A model generated the notes under the pieces. It searched no databases, had not been told where the DNA came from, and saw only the letters and a program-made list of their open reading frames with translations. Below, piece by piece: positions 54,850-61,770 of a stretch of 64,000 nucleotides of DNA. This DNA is from RHKX01 sp963823275 (lineage in GTDB: Bacteria > Actinomycetota > Thermoleophilia > Solirubrobacterales > 70-9). Position 1 is the stretch's first letter. Each line of letters opens with the position of its first letter. The stretch lies in assembly GCA_963823275.1 (NCBI GenBank), contig CAWGKW010000001.1, forward strand, positions 434,001 to 498,000, read 5' to 3'. The translations under genes and the position numbers were made by a program.

Positions 54850-56067
54850 ATGTCTCAATCGACCCCCAGGAAGGGTATTTTGGGAGGTATGGGTACCGCA
54901 ACAGCCGAGCCCTCGGATAACGCGACCGTGGCTCTCGAGGACCTGGCCGCCAGGTTCGAGCCGGCTGACATCGATGTCCCCGGCGGTTCCGCGCGGATCC
55001 GGCTGGAGGTGACGGACGGCGGCGATTGCGACGCGATCATCGAGATGCCCGCAATGCGACTGGGATCGCCGTCGGGCACGCCGGACGCCCGGTTGAGCGC
55101 CGACACGCGGACATGGGAGGCGATCGCCGAAGATGTCTCCGGCGGTATGGAGGCGTTCCGCCGCGGGCGCCTGCGGGTTCGCGACAACCTTCATCTCGGC
55201 GTCGGCTTCCTCGCCGCGACAACCGGATCCACCGACCGGGGCCGCCTGCGCTTCGGCCGGATCGAGACCGCAAACCACGACATCGCCTTCTGTGAGGCGG
55301 GGGAGGGCCCGCCGCTGATCTGCCTGCACGGCCTCGGCGGTACCAAGGCCTCCTTTCTGCCGACGCTGTCTGCGCTCGCGCCCGAGGGGCATCGCGTCAT
55401 CGCGATCGACCTGCCCGGGTTCGGCGACTCCGACAAGCCACACAATGCTCCCTTCAACGCCCCCTGGTACGCGGAGGTGGTCGTCGAAGCGCTCGAGGCA
55501 CTGGGCCTCGAGCGCGCCAGCTACGCCGGCAACAGCATGGGTGGACGGATCGCGATCGAGCTCGGCATCTCTCACCCCGGCCGCGTTGACAGCCTCGTCC
55601 TGCTCGCGCCGGCGCTCGCCTGGCTCAAGGAGCGACCCTGGAAGTGGCTCCTGCAGGCGCCGCTACCCCGGCTCGGCTACCTCCAGCCTACCCCCCGCCG
55701 CCTGGTCGAGCCGGTCGTCCGCAAGCTCGTCCCGGGCGGAGAAAACGGCTGGACGGCCGCCGGAGTCGATGAGTTCCTCCGCGCCTACCTGACGACCTCC
55801 GGTCGCTACGCGTTCTACGAGTGCCTTCGCAACATCTACCGAGACGAGCCCTACGGTGAGCAGGGCTTCTGGACCCGCCTCAAGAAGCTCGACCCCAATG
55901 CCCTCTTCGTCTGGGGCCGCGAGGACGTGCTCGTGCCGGCATCATTCATGCGTCACGTCGAGCGCGCCCTCCCTCGCTCCAGCCACCTTGAGCTCGATTG
56001 CGGCCACGTCCCGCAGCTCGAGCGCCCCGAGGCGACGCACGCAGCGATGGCCGAGTTCCTGGGGTAG
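54850..56067 (+). CDS. SCP2-domain / alpha-beta hydrolase fusion
   Basis: A 405-residue protein from an ATG with GGGAGG four bases upstream. Residues about 25-125 look like an SCP2 sterol/lipid-carrier domain (ALEDLAARF, ARIRLEVTDGGDCDAIIEMP, SADTRTWEAIAEDVSGGMEA, FRRGRLRVRDNLHLGVGFLA). Residues about 135-405 are an alpha/beta hydrolase: ICLHGLGGTKASF, nucleophile Ser229 in YAGNSMGGRIAIELG, acid in WGREDVLVP, His in CGHVPQLERPE. A lipid-binding domain joined to a hydrolase suggests a lipid, sterol or acyl-ester substrate. It is convergent with the RiPP-cluster permease and probably not part of that cluster. Confidence 0.83.
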   Translation: MSQSTPRKGILGGMGTATAEPSDNATVALEDLAARFEPADIDVPGGSARIRLEVTDGGDCDAIIEMPAMRLGSPSGTPDARLSADTRTWEAIAEDVSGGMEAFRRGRLRVRDNLHLGVGFLAATTGSTDRGRLRFGRIETANHDIAFCEAGEGPPLICLHGLGGTKASFLPTLSALAPEGHRVIAIDLPGFGDSDKPHNAPFNAPWYAEVVVEALEALGLERASYAGNSMGGRIAIELGISHPGRVDSLVLLAPALAWLKERPWKWLLQAPLPRLGYLQPTPRRLVEPVVRKLVPGGENGWTAAGVDEFLRAYLTTSGRYAFYECLRNIYRDEPYGEQGFWTRLKKLDPNALFVWGREDVLVPASFMRHVERALPRSSHLELDCGHVPQLERPEATHAAMAEFLG

Positions 56068-56122
56068 CCGCCGTCCTGGGCTTTGCCTGCCGCGGGGCCA
56101 GGCCCTCCCGTCCTTCGCCGGC

Positions 56123-56929
56123 TCAGTACTGAGCCAGGCTCCCCTGCTCCCTGGCCTTGGCAACCGCCCGCTCGATCACCACCAGGGCGGCCGGCAGCAG
56201 CACCACCGCCGAGCCGATCAGCAGCAGGAAGCGGTCCGTCTCGATCGTGCCCTCCAGCAGGGCGGAGCGGGTCACGTCGACGGCCCAGGTCATCGGGATC
56301 AGGTTGGCGACCACCTGCACGCCCTCGGGGAAGACCTGAATCGGGAAGTAGACGCCGCTGAATACGCCGATGCCGGTGCTCGCGATCTGCAGCGCCGCAC
56401 TCGACTGCTTGTAGACCACGGTGAAGGCGGCGATCAGCATGCCGAGGGCCGCGAAGACGGCGAGTGATCCGGCCAGGGTCACGACGGCGACGAGCACTCC
56501 GAGCGGATCGGTGTTCAGGCGCAGCCCGAAGAAGATGATCGCGGCCAGGATCATCACCGAGGCGAAGAACGTCGCCCGCAGCAGGTCGAAGGCGGCGCTG
56601 AACAGGATCGCGGTGGAGGCCCGGACGGGCGAGGCCAGCATCGCCTCGAGCGTTCCCGAGGTCTGGTCGTTGCGCAGCCGCTGAGCGAATGAGTTGAGGC
56701 CTGAGGACAGGACCCGCAGCAGCGCCAGCCCGATCACCACGAAGCCGAAGTATCCGGCCTCACCTCCCGCGTCCGCGGCCAGCGTGCCGTCGTCCACGAG
56801 CTCGCTGACGTAGTAGAAGAGGACGAGCGTGAGCAGGACAGACGCAGTCTGCAGCGTGAGATCCGCCCGGTAGGAGAGCTGGATGGCGTAATCGCGACGC
56901 AGGAACGCGGGCAGCAGGCCGAGGCTCAT
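56123..56929 (-). CDS. ABC-2 type permease, probable RiPP exporter subunit
   Basis: A 268-residue membrane protein with six helices: YRADLTLQTASVLLTLVLFY, NDQTSGTLEAMLASPVRAST (typical ABC-2 cytoplasmic loop), SAALQIASTGIGVFSGVYFP and VVANLIPMTWAVDVTRSALL. The start overlaps the stop of the ATPase gene (ATGA). With that ATPase it forms an exporter. Its coupling to the nucleotidyltransferase gene and the divergent precursor operon suggests it exports the modified peptide (inference). Confidence 0.85.
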   Translation of the reverse strand: MSLGLLPAFLRRDYAIQLSYRADLTLQTASVLLTLVLFYYVSELVDDGTLAADAGGEAGYFGFVVIGLALLRVLSSGLNSFAQRLRNDQTSGTLEAMLASPVRASTAILFSAAFDLLRATFFASVMILAAIIFFGLRLNTDPLGVLVAVVTLAGSLAVFAALGMLIAAFTVVYKQSSAALQIASTGIGVFSGVYFPIQVFPEGVQVVANLIPMTWAVDVTRSALLEGTIETDRFLLLIGSAVVLLPAALVVIERAVAKAREQGSLAQY

Positions 56930-57633
56930 TGCAGCCCCAGCAGCGATCGCTCGAGGTCGCCGGCCGAGATCCCGGGCCCGTGCTCGAACGCGACCCGACC
57001 ACGTCCGATGCCGATCGTCCTGGCGGCTACCTCGGCCGCGTCGTGGAGATCGTGGGTCGCATAGAGCACGGCGGTCCGCCTCTCGCCCGCGAGCGAGGTG
57101 AGCAGCCCGCGCAGGTCGGCTGCAGCGAGCGGATCGAGGCTGCGAGCGGGCTCGTCGAGGAGCAGAACCGGCGGCTCCCCAATCAGGGCCCGCGCCAGCC
57201 CGAGGCGGGCCCGCATTCCCGTCGAGTACTCCCCGCAGCGTCGCTCCGCCACGTCGTCGAGGCCAAAGCGCTCGAGCAGCGCGCTCGTTCGCGCGGCGGC
57301 TTCCTCCCTCCCGAGCCCCTGCAGCGAGCCGAAGAAGTCGAGGTTCTGCCGCCCCGACAGGCGCCAGTAGAGCGAGCGCTCCTCGCCGAGCATCAGGCCG
57401 AACGCGGCTCGGGCAGCCTTCGGATCGTCGACCGCGTCGTGGCCGGCGAGCCGGATCGAGCCGGCGTCGGGGCTGATCAGCGTGGCGATGATCCGCAGCA
57501 GGGTGCTCTTGCCGGCTCCGTTGGGTCCGAGCAGTGCAACGATCTCGCCGGGCTCGACCGCCAGGCTGACCTCGTGCAGCGCCTCGACCTCGCCGAAGCG
57601 CTTGCTCAGGTCCTTCACCTCGATCGCGCTCAC
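56926..57633 (-). CDS. ABC transporter ATP-binding protein
   Basis: A 235-residue ABC ATPase: SAIEVKDLSKRFGEVEALHE, Walker A LLGPNGAGKSTL, a degenerate signature YSTGMRARLGLARAL (the usual LSGGQ), Walker B VLLLDEPARSLDP and the switch His in YATHDLHDA. The GTG at 57633 overlaps the stop of the nucleotidyltransferase gene (GTGA). Energises the permease encoded next. Confidence 0.92.
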   Translation of the reverse strand: MSAIEVKDLSKRFGEVEALHEVSLAVEPGEIVALLGPNGAGKSTLLRIIATLISPDAGSIRLAGHDAVDDPKAARAAFGLMLGEERSLYWRLSGRQNLDFFGSLQGLGREEAAARTSALLERFGLDDVAERRCGEYSTGMRARLGLARALIGEPPVLLLDEPARSLDPLAAADLRGLLTSLAGERRTAVLYATHDLHDAAEVAARTIGIGRGRVAFEHGPGISAGDLERSLLGLQ

Positions 57634-58592
57634 CCGCGCCTCGCTTCGAGGTAGGAGCGGAGGGCCGGCACGAGCTGGAAGAGCAGCCATGGCGGGCGCC
57701 ACAGGTAGGCGAGGACCAGCCCCGGCGGACCCCGGCGGGCGATCGGTTTCCAGATCCGCATCAGCTCCGGGCTCGGGAAGACCTTGCGAAGGATCAGGCG
57801 AAGCCGGCCCGCCGCGCCACGGGTGCGGCCGAGCTGCTCGAGGCTCCGCTGGGCGCGTGGCATCCCCATCCCCCGCATCGCAGCCGCGGTCGAGGGCTGA
57901 TGGGCGATCCCGAGCGCGCCGAGGAGCCGGACTCCCTCGGGATCGAGGCCCAGCCCGACGACGAAGAAGTCGAGTGCTTCCCACTCTCGGGCGAGGGTCG
58001 CAGCGACCGACCAGTCGGGCACACCGAAGCGGGAGACCGCCCGCTGCAGGTCACGAAGCGAGCGCTGATTGGGGCTGCCATGCGCCGCCGCGTGGAGGGC
58101 GACCAGGGCAAGCCGCGCCCGCGCCGACGGCACGTCGATCGCGCGGCCGAACAGCTCGATCCGGTCGCGGTCGGCGTTCAGCGTGCGCCAGAACCGCTCC
58201 GCCGGAGCGTGGACCCCGGCGAAGCTGAGGTGGAGGTCGATGGATTCCCGAGCGGTTCCTCCACGCGACCTGGCGGGTCGGAGGAGATGAACGGCGTGGG
58301 GGACGCTCCCGCGCTCGAGCGGGTCGTTGATTCGCGGATGGAAGCCGATGCCACCGAGTACCGAGATCGCGCGTCGATGCTGGGCTGGGGCGACGAGCAG
58401 GTCGGCGTCGTCCCAGGAGCGCTCCTCGCCGCGTTCGTAGAGCAGTCGCGCGAGTGCAGGCCCCTTCAGCAGCAGCGGGTCGATGCCGGCGCCCCGCAGG
58501 GTCTCGAACGCCTCCACCGTCGCCGCATCGACCGCCAGAGACCCGGCGGTCGCCGCCGGCAGCGTTCGGGGTGTCGGTGTGGCGGGAGGCAT
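57630..58592 (-). CDS. Nucleotidyltransferase-like protein (PF14907 type), RiPP-cluster associated
   Basis: A 320-residue protein from the ATG at 58592 (MPPATPTPRTL). The nucleotidyltransferase core is visible: GIDPLLLKGPALARLLYERG then SWDDADLLVAPAQHRRAI, the LKG...(D)-DxDLLV pattern of uncharacterised NTP_transf_5 proteins, followed by a helical C-terminal region with HLSFAGVHAPAERF. Such proteins occur beside PqqD-type and HPr-kinase-like proteins in lasso and related RiPP clusters, where they are suspected to modify the peptide. It is first in a three-gene overlapping unit with the exporter and diverges from the radical SAM gene. Confidence 0.78.
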   Translation of the reverse strand: MPPATPTPRTLPAATAGSLAVDAATVEAFETLRGAGIDPLLLKGPALARLLYERGEERSWDDADLLVAPAQHRRAISVLGGIGFHPRINDPLERGSVPHAVHLLRPARSRGGTARESIDLHLSFAGVHAPAERFWRTLNADRDRIELFGRAIDVPSARARLALVALHAAAHGSPNQRSLRDLQRAVSRFGVPDWSVAATLAREWEALDFFVVGLGLDPEGVRLLGALGIAHQPSTAAAMRGMGMPRAQRSLEQLGRTRGAAGRLRLILRKVFPSPELMRIWKPIARRGPPGLVLAYLWRPPWLLFQLVPALRSYLEARRG

Positions 58593-58604
58593 GAACGTCG
58601 GTCC

Positions 58605-60113
58605 TTGGAGCAGAATGATCCAATCACTTCCCTGGCCGACAGGAGCGCGGAGTTTCGCCACAGCGTCCGGCGCAGGGTCCGGCGCACCATTCGCGGCCGC
58701 CCCGTGGAGCCGCTGACCGAGCCGCCTCCGCATCCGGTCGGGGGCAAGCTCGAGATCACCTACGCCTGCAACCTGCGCTGTGGGTTCTGTTACACCGACT
58801 CACCGCGCCACACCCTGCAGCGGACGTTGGAGATGAGCGACTCGGACTGGCTCAACGTCGCAGACCAGCTGAGCGACATGGGCGCTATCGAGGCTGTGAT
58901 CACCGGCGGCGAGCCGCTGCTTCGAAGGGACCTCACGATCGAGATCTGCCGGCGGCTGGCCCGCGCCGGACTCGGCGTCACCCTGAACTCGAACGGGTGG
59001 TTCATCGACGACGAGGTCGCGGCGGGACTCGCCGAGGCACCCGGCCTCCATGCCCACATCTCCGTCGACGGCCCGAGCCCCGCGATCCACGACGCCTCGC
59101 GGGGGGTGCCCGGAAGCTGGCGACGGGCGGTCGCCGGCATCGATGCGCTGATCCGCCACGGCGTCCCCGTCCACGCCGTCCACGTGGTCACCGCAGCGAA
59201 CCTCGACCAGGTCGGAGCGACGCTCGACGCGTTGTCGACGCTCGGCGTCATGTCGGTCCGCGTGACGCGGGTGATCGAGATCGGCGCCGCGGCGCGCGAG
59301 GGTGGCTGGCGTGTCGCATCGACCAAGCTCGAGCGGACGATCGACGGTTTCATCGGCCGAAATGGAGATTCGGTCCCCATCGTCCTGCGCAGCGGTGAGG
59401 GCGGCACCGACAGATTCCGGTCCGGCCGGGCCCCCGCGGCGCTCCTGGTCCGACCGAACGGGATGGTCCGGACCGACTCGCTCAACCCGTTCACGTTCGG
59501 GCACGCGGTCGGCGACGGCCTCGCCACCTGCTGGGGGCGGGTGGGCGAGCATTGGCGCGATCCGGCGATCACGAGCTGGCAGTCGACGATCTCGGCACCC
59601 ACCGATTGGGCAGGGGCCGAGCTGGTGCCCTACCTCGATGATGAGGTCGACGTCGTCGCCACCGATCGGCCGGCGGGTAACGGCGGCGATCCGCGCGAGG
59701 CCCGGATTCCCCAACCGGTCCCCGTGGGCACCCTCGAGCGGACCGAGATCGGGGATCCGCGTGGTTTCATCGAGGGGATCGCGCTGAGCAGGCGGTTCCG
59801 ACACGGGGACGTTCGCGTGGGCGGCACGGCGGGGCGGCGATTGATCCGCAGGCGAGACACCGGGCGGGTCTGGCGGCTCAACGAGTCCGCCTCCGTAGTC
59901 TTCGACGCGCTCTCCTTCGGCTCCGTGGCCGACGCGGCGAGGGCGCTGGGCGAGACGTTTCCGTCGGTGCCGGCCGAGGTGCTTCGCGGCGATGCCCTCG
60001 ATGTCAGCAGGACCCTGGCCCGCCAGGGGCTGGTCCTGCCCGTCGAGGCTCAGACGGTGGCCGCGCCGGATGCAGTCTCCTCCCCGGATCTGCCCCAGGT
60101 CGAGCTGGGCTGA
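58605..60113 (+). CDS. Radical SAM enzyme with C-terminal PqqD domain
   Basis: About 502 residues from a TTG at 58605; a GTG at 58704 (469 residues) is an alternative that leaves a normal-sized divergent promoter. Cys55, Cys59 and Cys62 in YACNLRCGFCYTD bind the [4Fe-4S]-SAM cluster; GGEPLLRRDL and LNSNGWFIDD follow, with the barrel end near VRPNGMVRTDSLNPFTFGHA. That SPASM-like region lacks the usual cysteines. Residues about 405-485 are PqqD-like (RRRDTGRVWRLNESASVVFD, GSVADAARALGETFPSV), a RiPP recognition element that should bind the leader of the peptides encoded 69 bases downstream. Likely installs a C-C, thioether or epimer-type change; which one is unknown. Confidence 0.88.
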   Translation: MEQNDPITSLADRSAEFRHSVRRRVRRTIRGRPVEPLTEPPPHPVGGKLEITYACNLRCGFCYTDSPRHTLQRTLEMSDSDWLNVADQLSDMGAIEAVITGGEPLLRRDLTIEICRRLARAGLGVTLNSNGWFIDDEVAAGLAEAPGLHAHISVDGPSPAIHDASRGVPGSWRRAVAGIDALIRHGVPVHAVHVVTAANLDQVGATLDALSTLGVMSVRVTRVIEIGAAAREGGWRVASTKLERTIDGFIGRNGDSVPIVLRSGEGGTDRFRSGRAPAALLVRPNGMVRTDSLNPFTFGHAVGDGLATCWGRVGEHWRDPAITSWQSTISAPTDWAGAELVPYLDDEVDVVATDRPAGNGGDPREARIPQPVPVGTLERTEIGDPRGFIEGIALSRRFRHGDVRVGGTAGRRLIRRRDTGRVWRLNESASVVFDALSFGSVADAARALGETFPSVPAEVLRGDALDVSRTLARQGLVLPVEAQTVAAPDAVSSPDLPQVELG

Positions 60114-60181
60114 TGTGCCTTCCCAAACGCTCCCCGGGGCGGTAGGGTGGACCCGTAGACCCGCAAGGATCAGGAGACACG

Positions 60182-60280
60182 ATGGAGCAGGAACCCAGCT
60201 ACGAAGCACCCGAGGTCGAGGAACTGGACGTGAGCCAGGACCCGGTCGAGACGGCGGCCGGTAACAGCGTCCCGACGTGA
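60182..60280 (+). CDS. RiPP precursor peptide, copy 1
   Basis: A 32-codon gene with AGGAG six bases before its ATG. The peptide begins MEQEPSYEAPEVEELDVSQ and continues DPVETAAG-NSVPT. The leader-like part is acidic with a YxxPxVxELD motif like those bound by PqqD-type recognition domains. It has no Cys. It is repeated twice more downstream with a nearly identical first 27 codons and a different end, which suggests leader plus core (inference). Confidence 0.82.
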   Translation: MEQEPSYEAPEVEELDVSQDPVETAAGNSVPT

Positions 60281-60291
60281 GCGAGGGCGGC

Positions 60292-60390
60292 ATGGAGCAG
60301 GAACCCAACTACGAAGCACCCGAGGTCGAGGAACTGGACGTGAGCCAGGACCCGGTCGAGACGGCGGCCGGAATAAGCAGCCCGATGTGA
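60292..60390 (+). CDS. RiPP precursor peptide, copy 2
   Basis: A 32-codon gene, MEQEPNYEAPEVEELDVSQ then DPVETAAG-ISSPM. It differs from copy 1 at residue 6 (Asn for Ser) and in the tail. GAGGG six bases ahead of the ATG is a plausible ribosome site. The tail keeps Ser at its second position after AAG and Pro at the fourth, as in copy 1. Confidence 0.82.
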   Translation: MEQEPNYEAPEVEELDVSQDPVETAAGISSPM

Positions 60391-60401
60391 GCGAGGGCGG
60401 C

Positions 60402-60497
60402 ATGGAGCAGGAACCCAACTACGAAGCACCCGAGGTCGAGGAACTGGACGTGAGCCAGGACCCGGTCGAGACGGCGGCCGGCACCAGCGCCGGGTAG
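60402..60497 (+). CDS. RiPP precursor peptide, copy 3
   Basis: A 31-codon gene, MEQEPNYEAPEVEELDVSQ then DPVETAAG-TSAG, one residue shorter and ending in TAG instead of TGA. Ser is again at the second tail position. It lies 49 bases before the HPr-kinase-like gene, in the same direction. Confidence 0.82.
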   Translation: MEQEPNYEAPEVEELDVSQDPVETAAGTSAG

Positions 60498-60546
60498 GGA
60501 ACGGAAGGCCCCCACGGACCCCGTCTACGAGCTGCACGGCCTGGCC

Positions 60547-61440
60547 GTGCGCTCCCCCGAACCGCTCGATGGGCCGCCCTCCGATCGGCCGCCGGATTGG
60601 GCTGTTGAGATCGGCGAGCCGCTCGAGGTCGACGATCCTCCGGCCGGGGAGCTGATCGGCGAAGCCACCTACGGGGACTTCCAGTACTGGGCGGCCGTTC
60701 AGGGTGAACGGCGCGAACGCTGGGTGGTTCGTCACCGGCGAAGCGCCGAGACGGAGTTCGACCTCGACCGCCGAGCCATCACCGTTCGCCCCGACCCCCG
60801 CGCGGCCGACGGCAACTGGTACCTGCTCCTCGCCGGCAGCGGGATGGCTCATGCGCTCGCCGCCGACGGCCACTCGTGCCTGCATGCGAGCGCGGTCGAG
60901 GTGGACGGAAGCGCAATCGCCTTCATCGGCCCCTCCGGAAAGGGCAAGACGACCCTGGCCGCGCTGCTCTGCGGATCGGGCGCGCGAGCGGTCACCGACG
61001 ACGTGCTCCGCTGTGAGGTCGTGGGCGACGCGGCCCTCTGCTTCCGGGGGGGCGCCCGGCTGCGCCTGCGGCCGCAGGCGGCGGTGCTGGCCGACGCGCT
61101 GGAGTCGGCCGTGCTGACCGCTGACGGCCGTACCGCGGGGCTCGGCGAGCTCACGGACATGGAGAAGATGCCGGTGGCGGCACTGGTCGTACCGGGGCCG
61201 TCGCGCGACTCGGGGCAGCTGTCGGTTAGGCGTCTGCGGGGCCGAGAGGCGGCCGCTGAGCTGCTTCGATCCCCGCGTCTCGCCGGGTTCATCGATCCGG
61301 CGCTGACGACCCGCCACCTCGATCTCTGCCATCAGCTCGCCGCGCGGGTGCCCGTGCTGGAGGCGACGGTCCCGTGGGGACCGCCCTTCGACCCGGGTCT
61401 GGCGGGAGAGCTGATCGATCGGATACTGTCGCCTTCGTGA
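60547..61440 (+). CDS. HPr-kinase-like ATPase, RiPP-cluster type
   Basis: A 297-residue protein from a GTG at 60547. SCLHASAVEVDGSAIAF leads into the P-loop IGPSGKGKTTLAALL, then RAVTDDVLRCEV (Asp pair as in HprK). The rest is shorter than true HPr kinase, as in proteins beside lasso-type RiPPs, some of which phosphorylate a precursor Ser. The text upstream in the same frame, TDPVYELHGLAV, also looks like the family N-terminus, yet no ATG, GTG or TTG precedes it. The start may be a CTG or hidden by a frame error in the C-run near 60510. Its stop overlaps the PqqD start. Confidence 0.82.
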   Translation: MRSPEPLDGPPSDRPPDWAVEIGEPLEVDDPPAGELIGEATYGDFQYWAAVQGERRERWVVRHRRSAETEFDLDRRAITVRPDPRAADGNWYLLLAGSGMAHALAADGHSCLHASAVEVDGSAIAFIGPSGKGKTTLAALLCGSGARAVTDDVLRCEVVGDAALCFRGGARLRLRPQAAVLADALESAVLTADGRTAGLGELTDMEKMPVAALVVPGPSRDSGQLSVRRLRGREAAAELLRSPRLAGFIDPALTTRHLDLCHQLAARVPVLEATVPWGPPFDPGLAGELIDRILSPS

Positions 61441-61715
61441 GCGAGGCTGAGCTGAGGCTGGACCGAACCTCAATCGAGGCACGGGAGATCGACGGGGAGC
61501 TCGTGATCTACGACCTGAGTGCCCGCCGCTATCTGGGAGGCAACCGCACGGCGGCCATGCTCTGGCCGCTGCTGCTCGAGGGGACTGATCTCGACGCCCT
61601 GACGGAGGCCCTCCGATCAGGCTGCGAGATCGACGCCGATCGGGCTCGCGCCGATTCCGGCGCGTTCGTCGATTCGCTCCGATCCTTCGGCCTCCTGATC
61701 GAGCCCGGGGACTGA
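61437..61715 (+). CDS. Discrete PqqD-family peptide chaperone
   Basis: A 92-residue PqqD-fold protein from a GTG overlapping the kinase stop (GTGA). EAREIDGELVIYDLSARRYL and GGNRTAAMLWPLL show the three-strand wing and first helix, and VDSLRSFGLLIEPGD the end. PqqD proteins bind precursor leaders and present them to modifying enzymes. Since the radical SAM enzyme has its own PqqD domain, this one may serve the kinase-like or nucleotidyltransferase-like protein. Confidence 0.9.
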   Translation: MSEAELRLDRTSIEAREIDGELVIYDLSARRYLGGNRTAAMLWPLLLEGTDLDALTEALRSGCEIDADRARADSGAFVDSLRSFGLLIEPGD

Positions 61716-61730
61716 ATCAGGCGCGGCGCC

Positions 61731-61747
61731 TCCCGGTTTCGCCGGGA
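61731..61747. terminator. Short hairpin at the end of the RiPP operon
   Basis: TCCCGG-TTTCG-CCGGGA is a perfect six-base stem in the 55-base gap between the PqqD gene and the convergent exonuclease gene; a plausible but weak terminator. Confidence 0.4.
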
Positions 61748-61770
61748 TGGAGCCGACCCCGCCGTCGAGC

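Larger units (their letters stand above)
60182..60497 (+). repeat. Triple tandem repeat of precursor genes (110-base unit)
   Basis: Starts at 60182, 60292 and 60402 are exactly 110 bases apart. Within the first 81 bases of each unit I see only one change (AGC to AAC at codon 6), then divergence over the last 4-6 codons. The spacer GCGAGGGCGGC is identical in both gaps and supplies the ribosome site of copies 2 and 3. Confidence 0.95.

Noticed and set aside
57900..58604. Radical SAM protein starting 700 bases earlier
   Set aside because: The upstream part is antisense to the nucleotidyltransferase-like gene, whose motifs are clear, so the long frame is a shadow.
60182..60497. Tandem repeats as a CRISPR array or plain minisatellite
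   Set aside because: Units are 110 bases with no spacers of CRISPR size, each is a complete start-to-stop reading frame with a ribosome site, and no cas gene is near.
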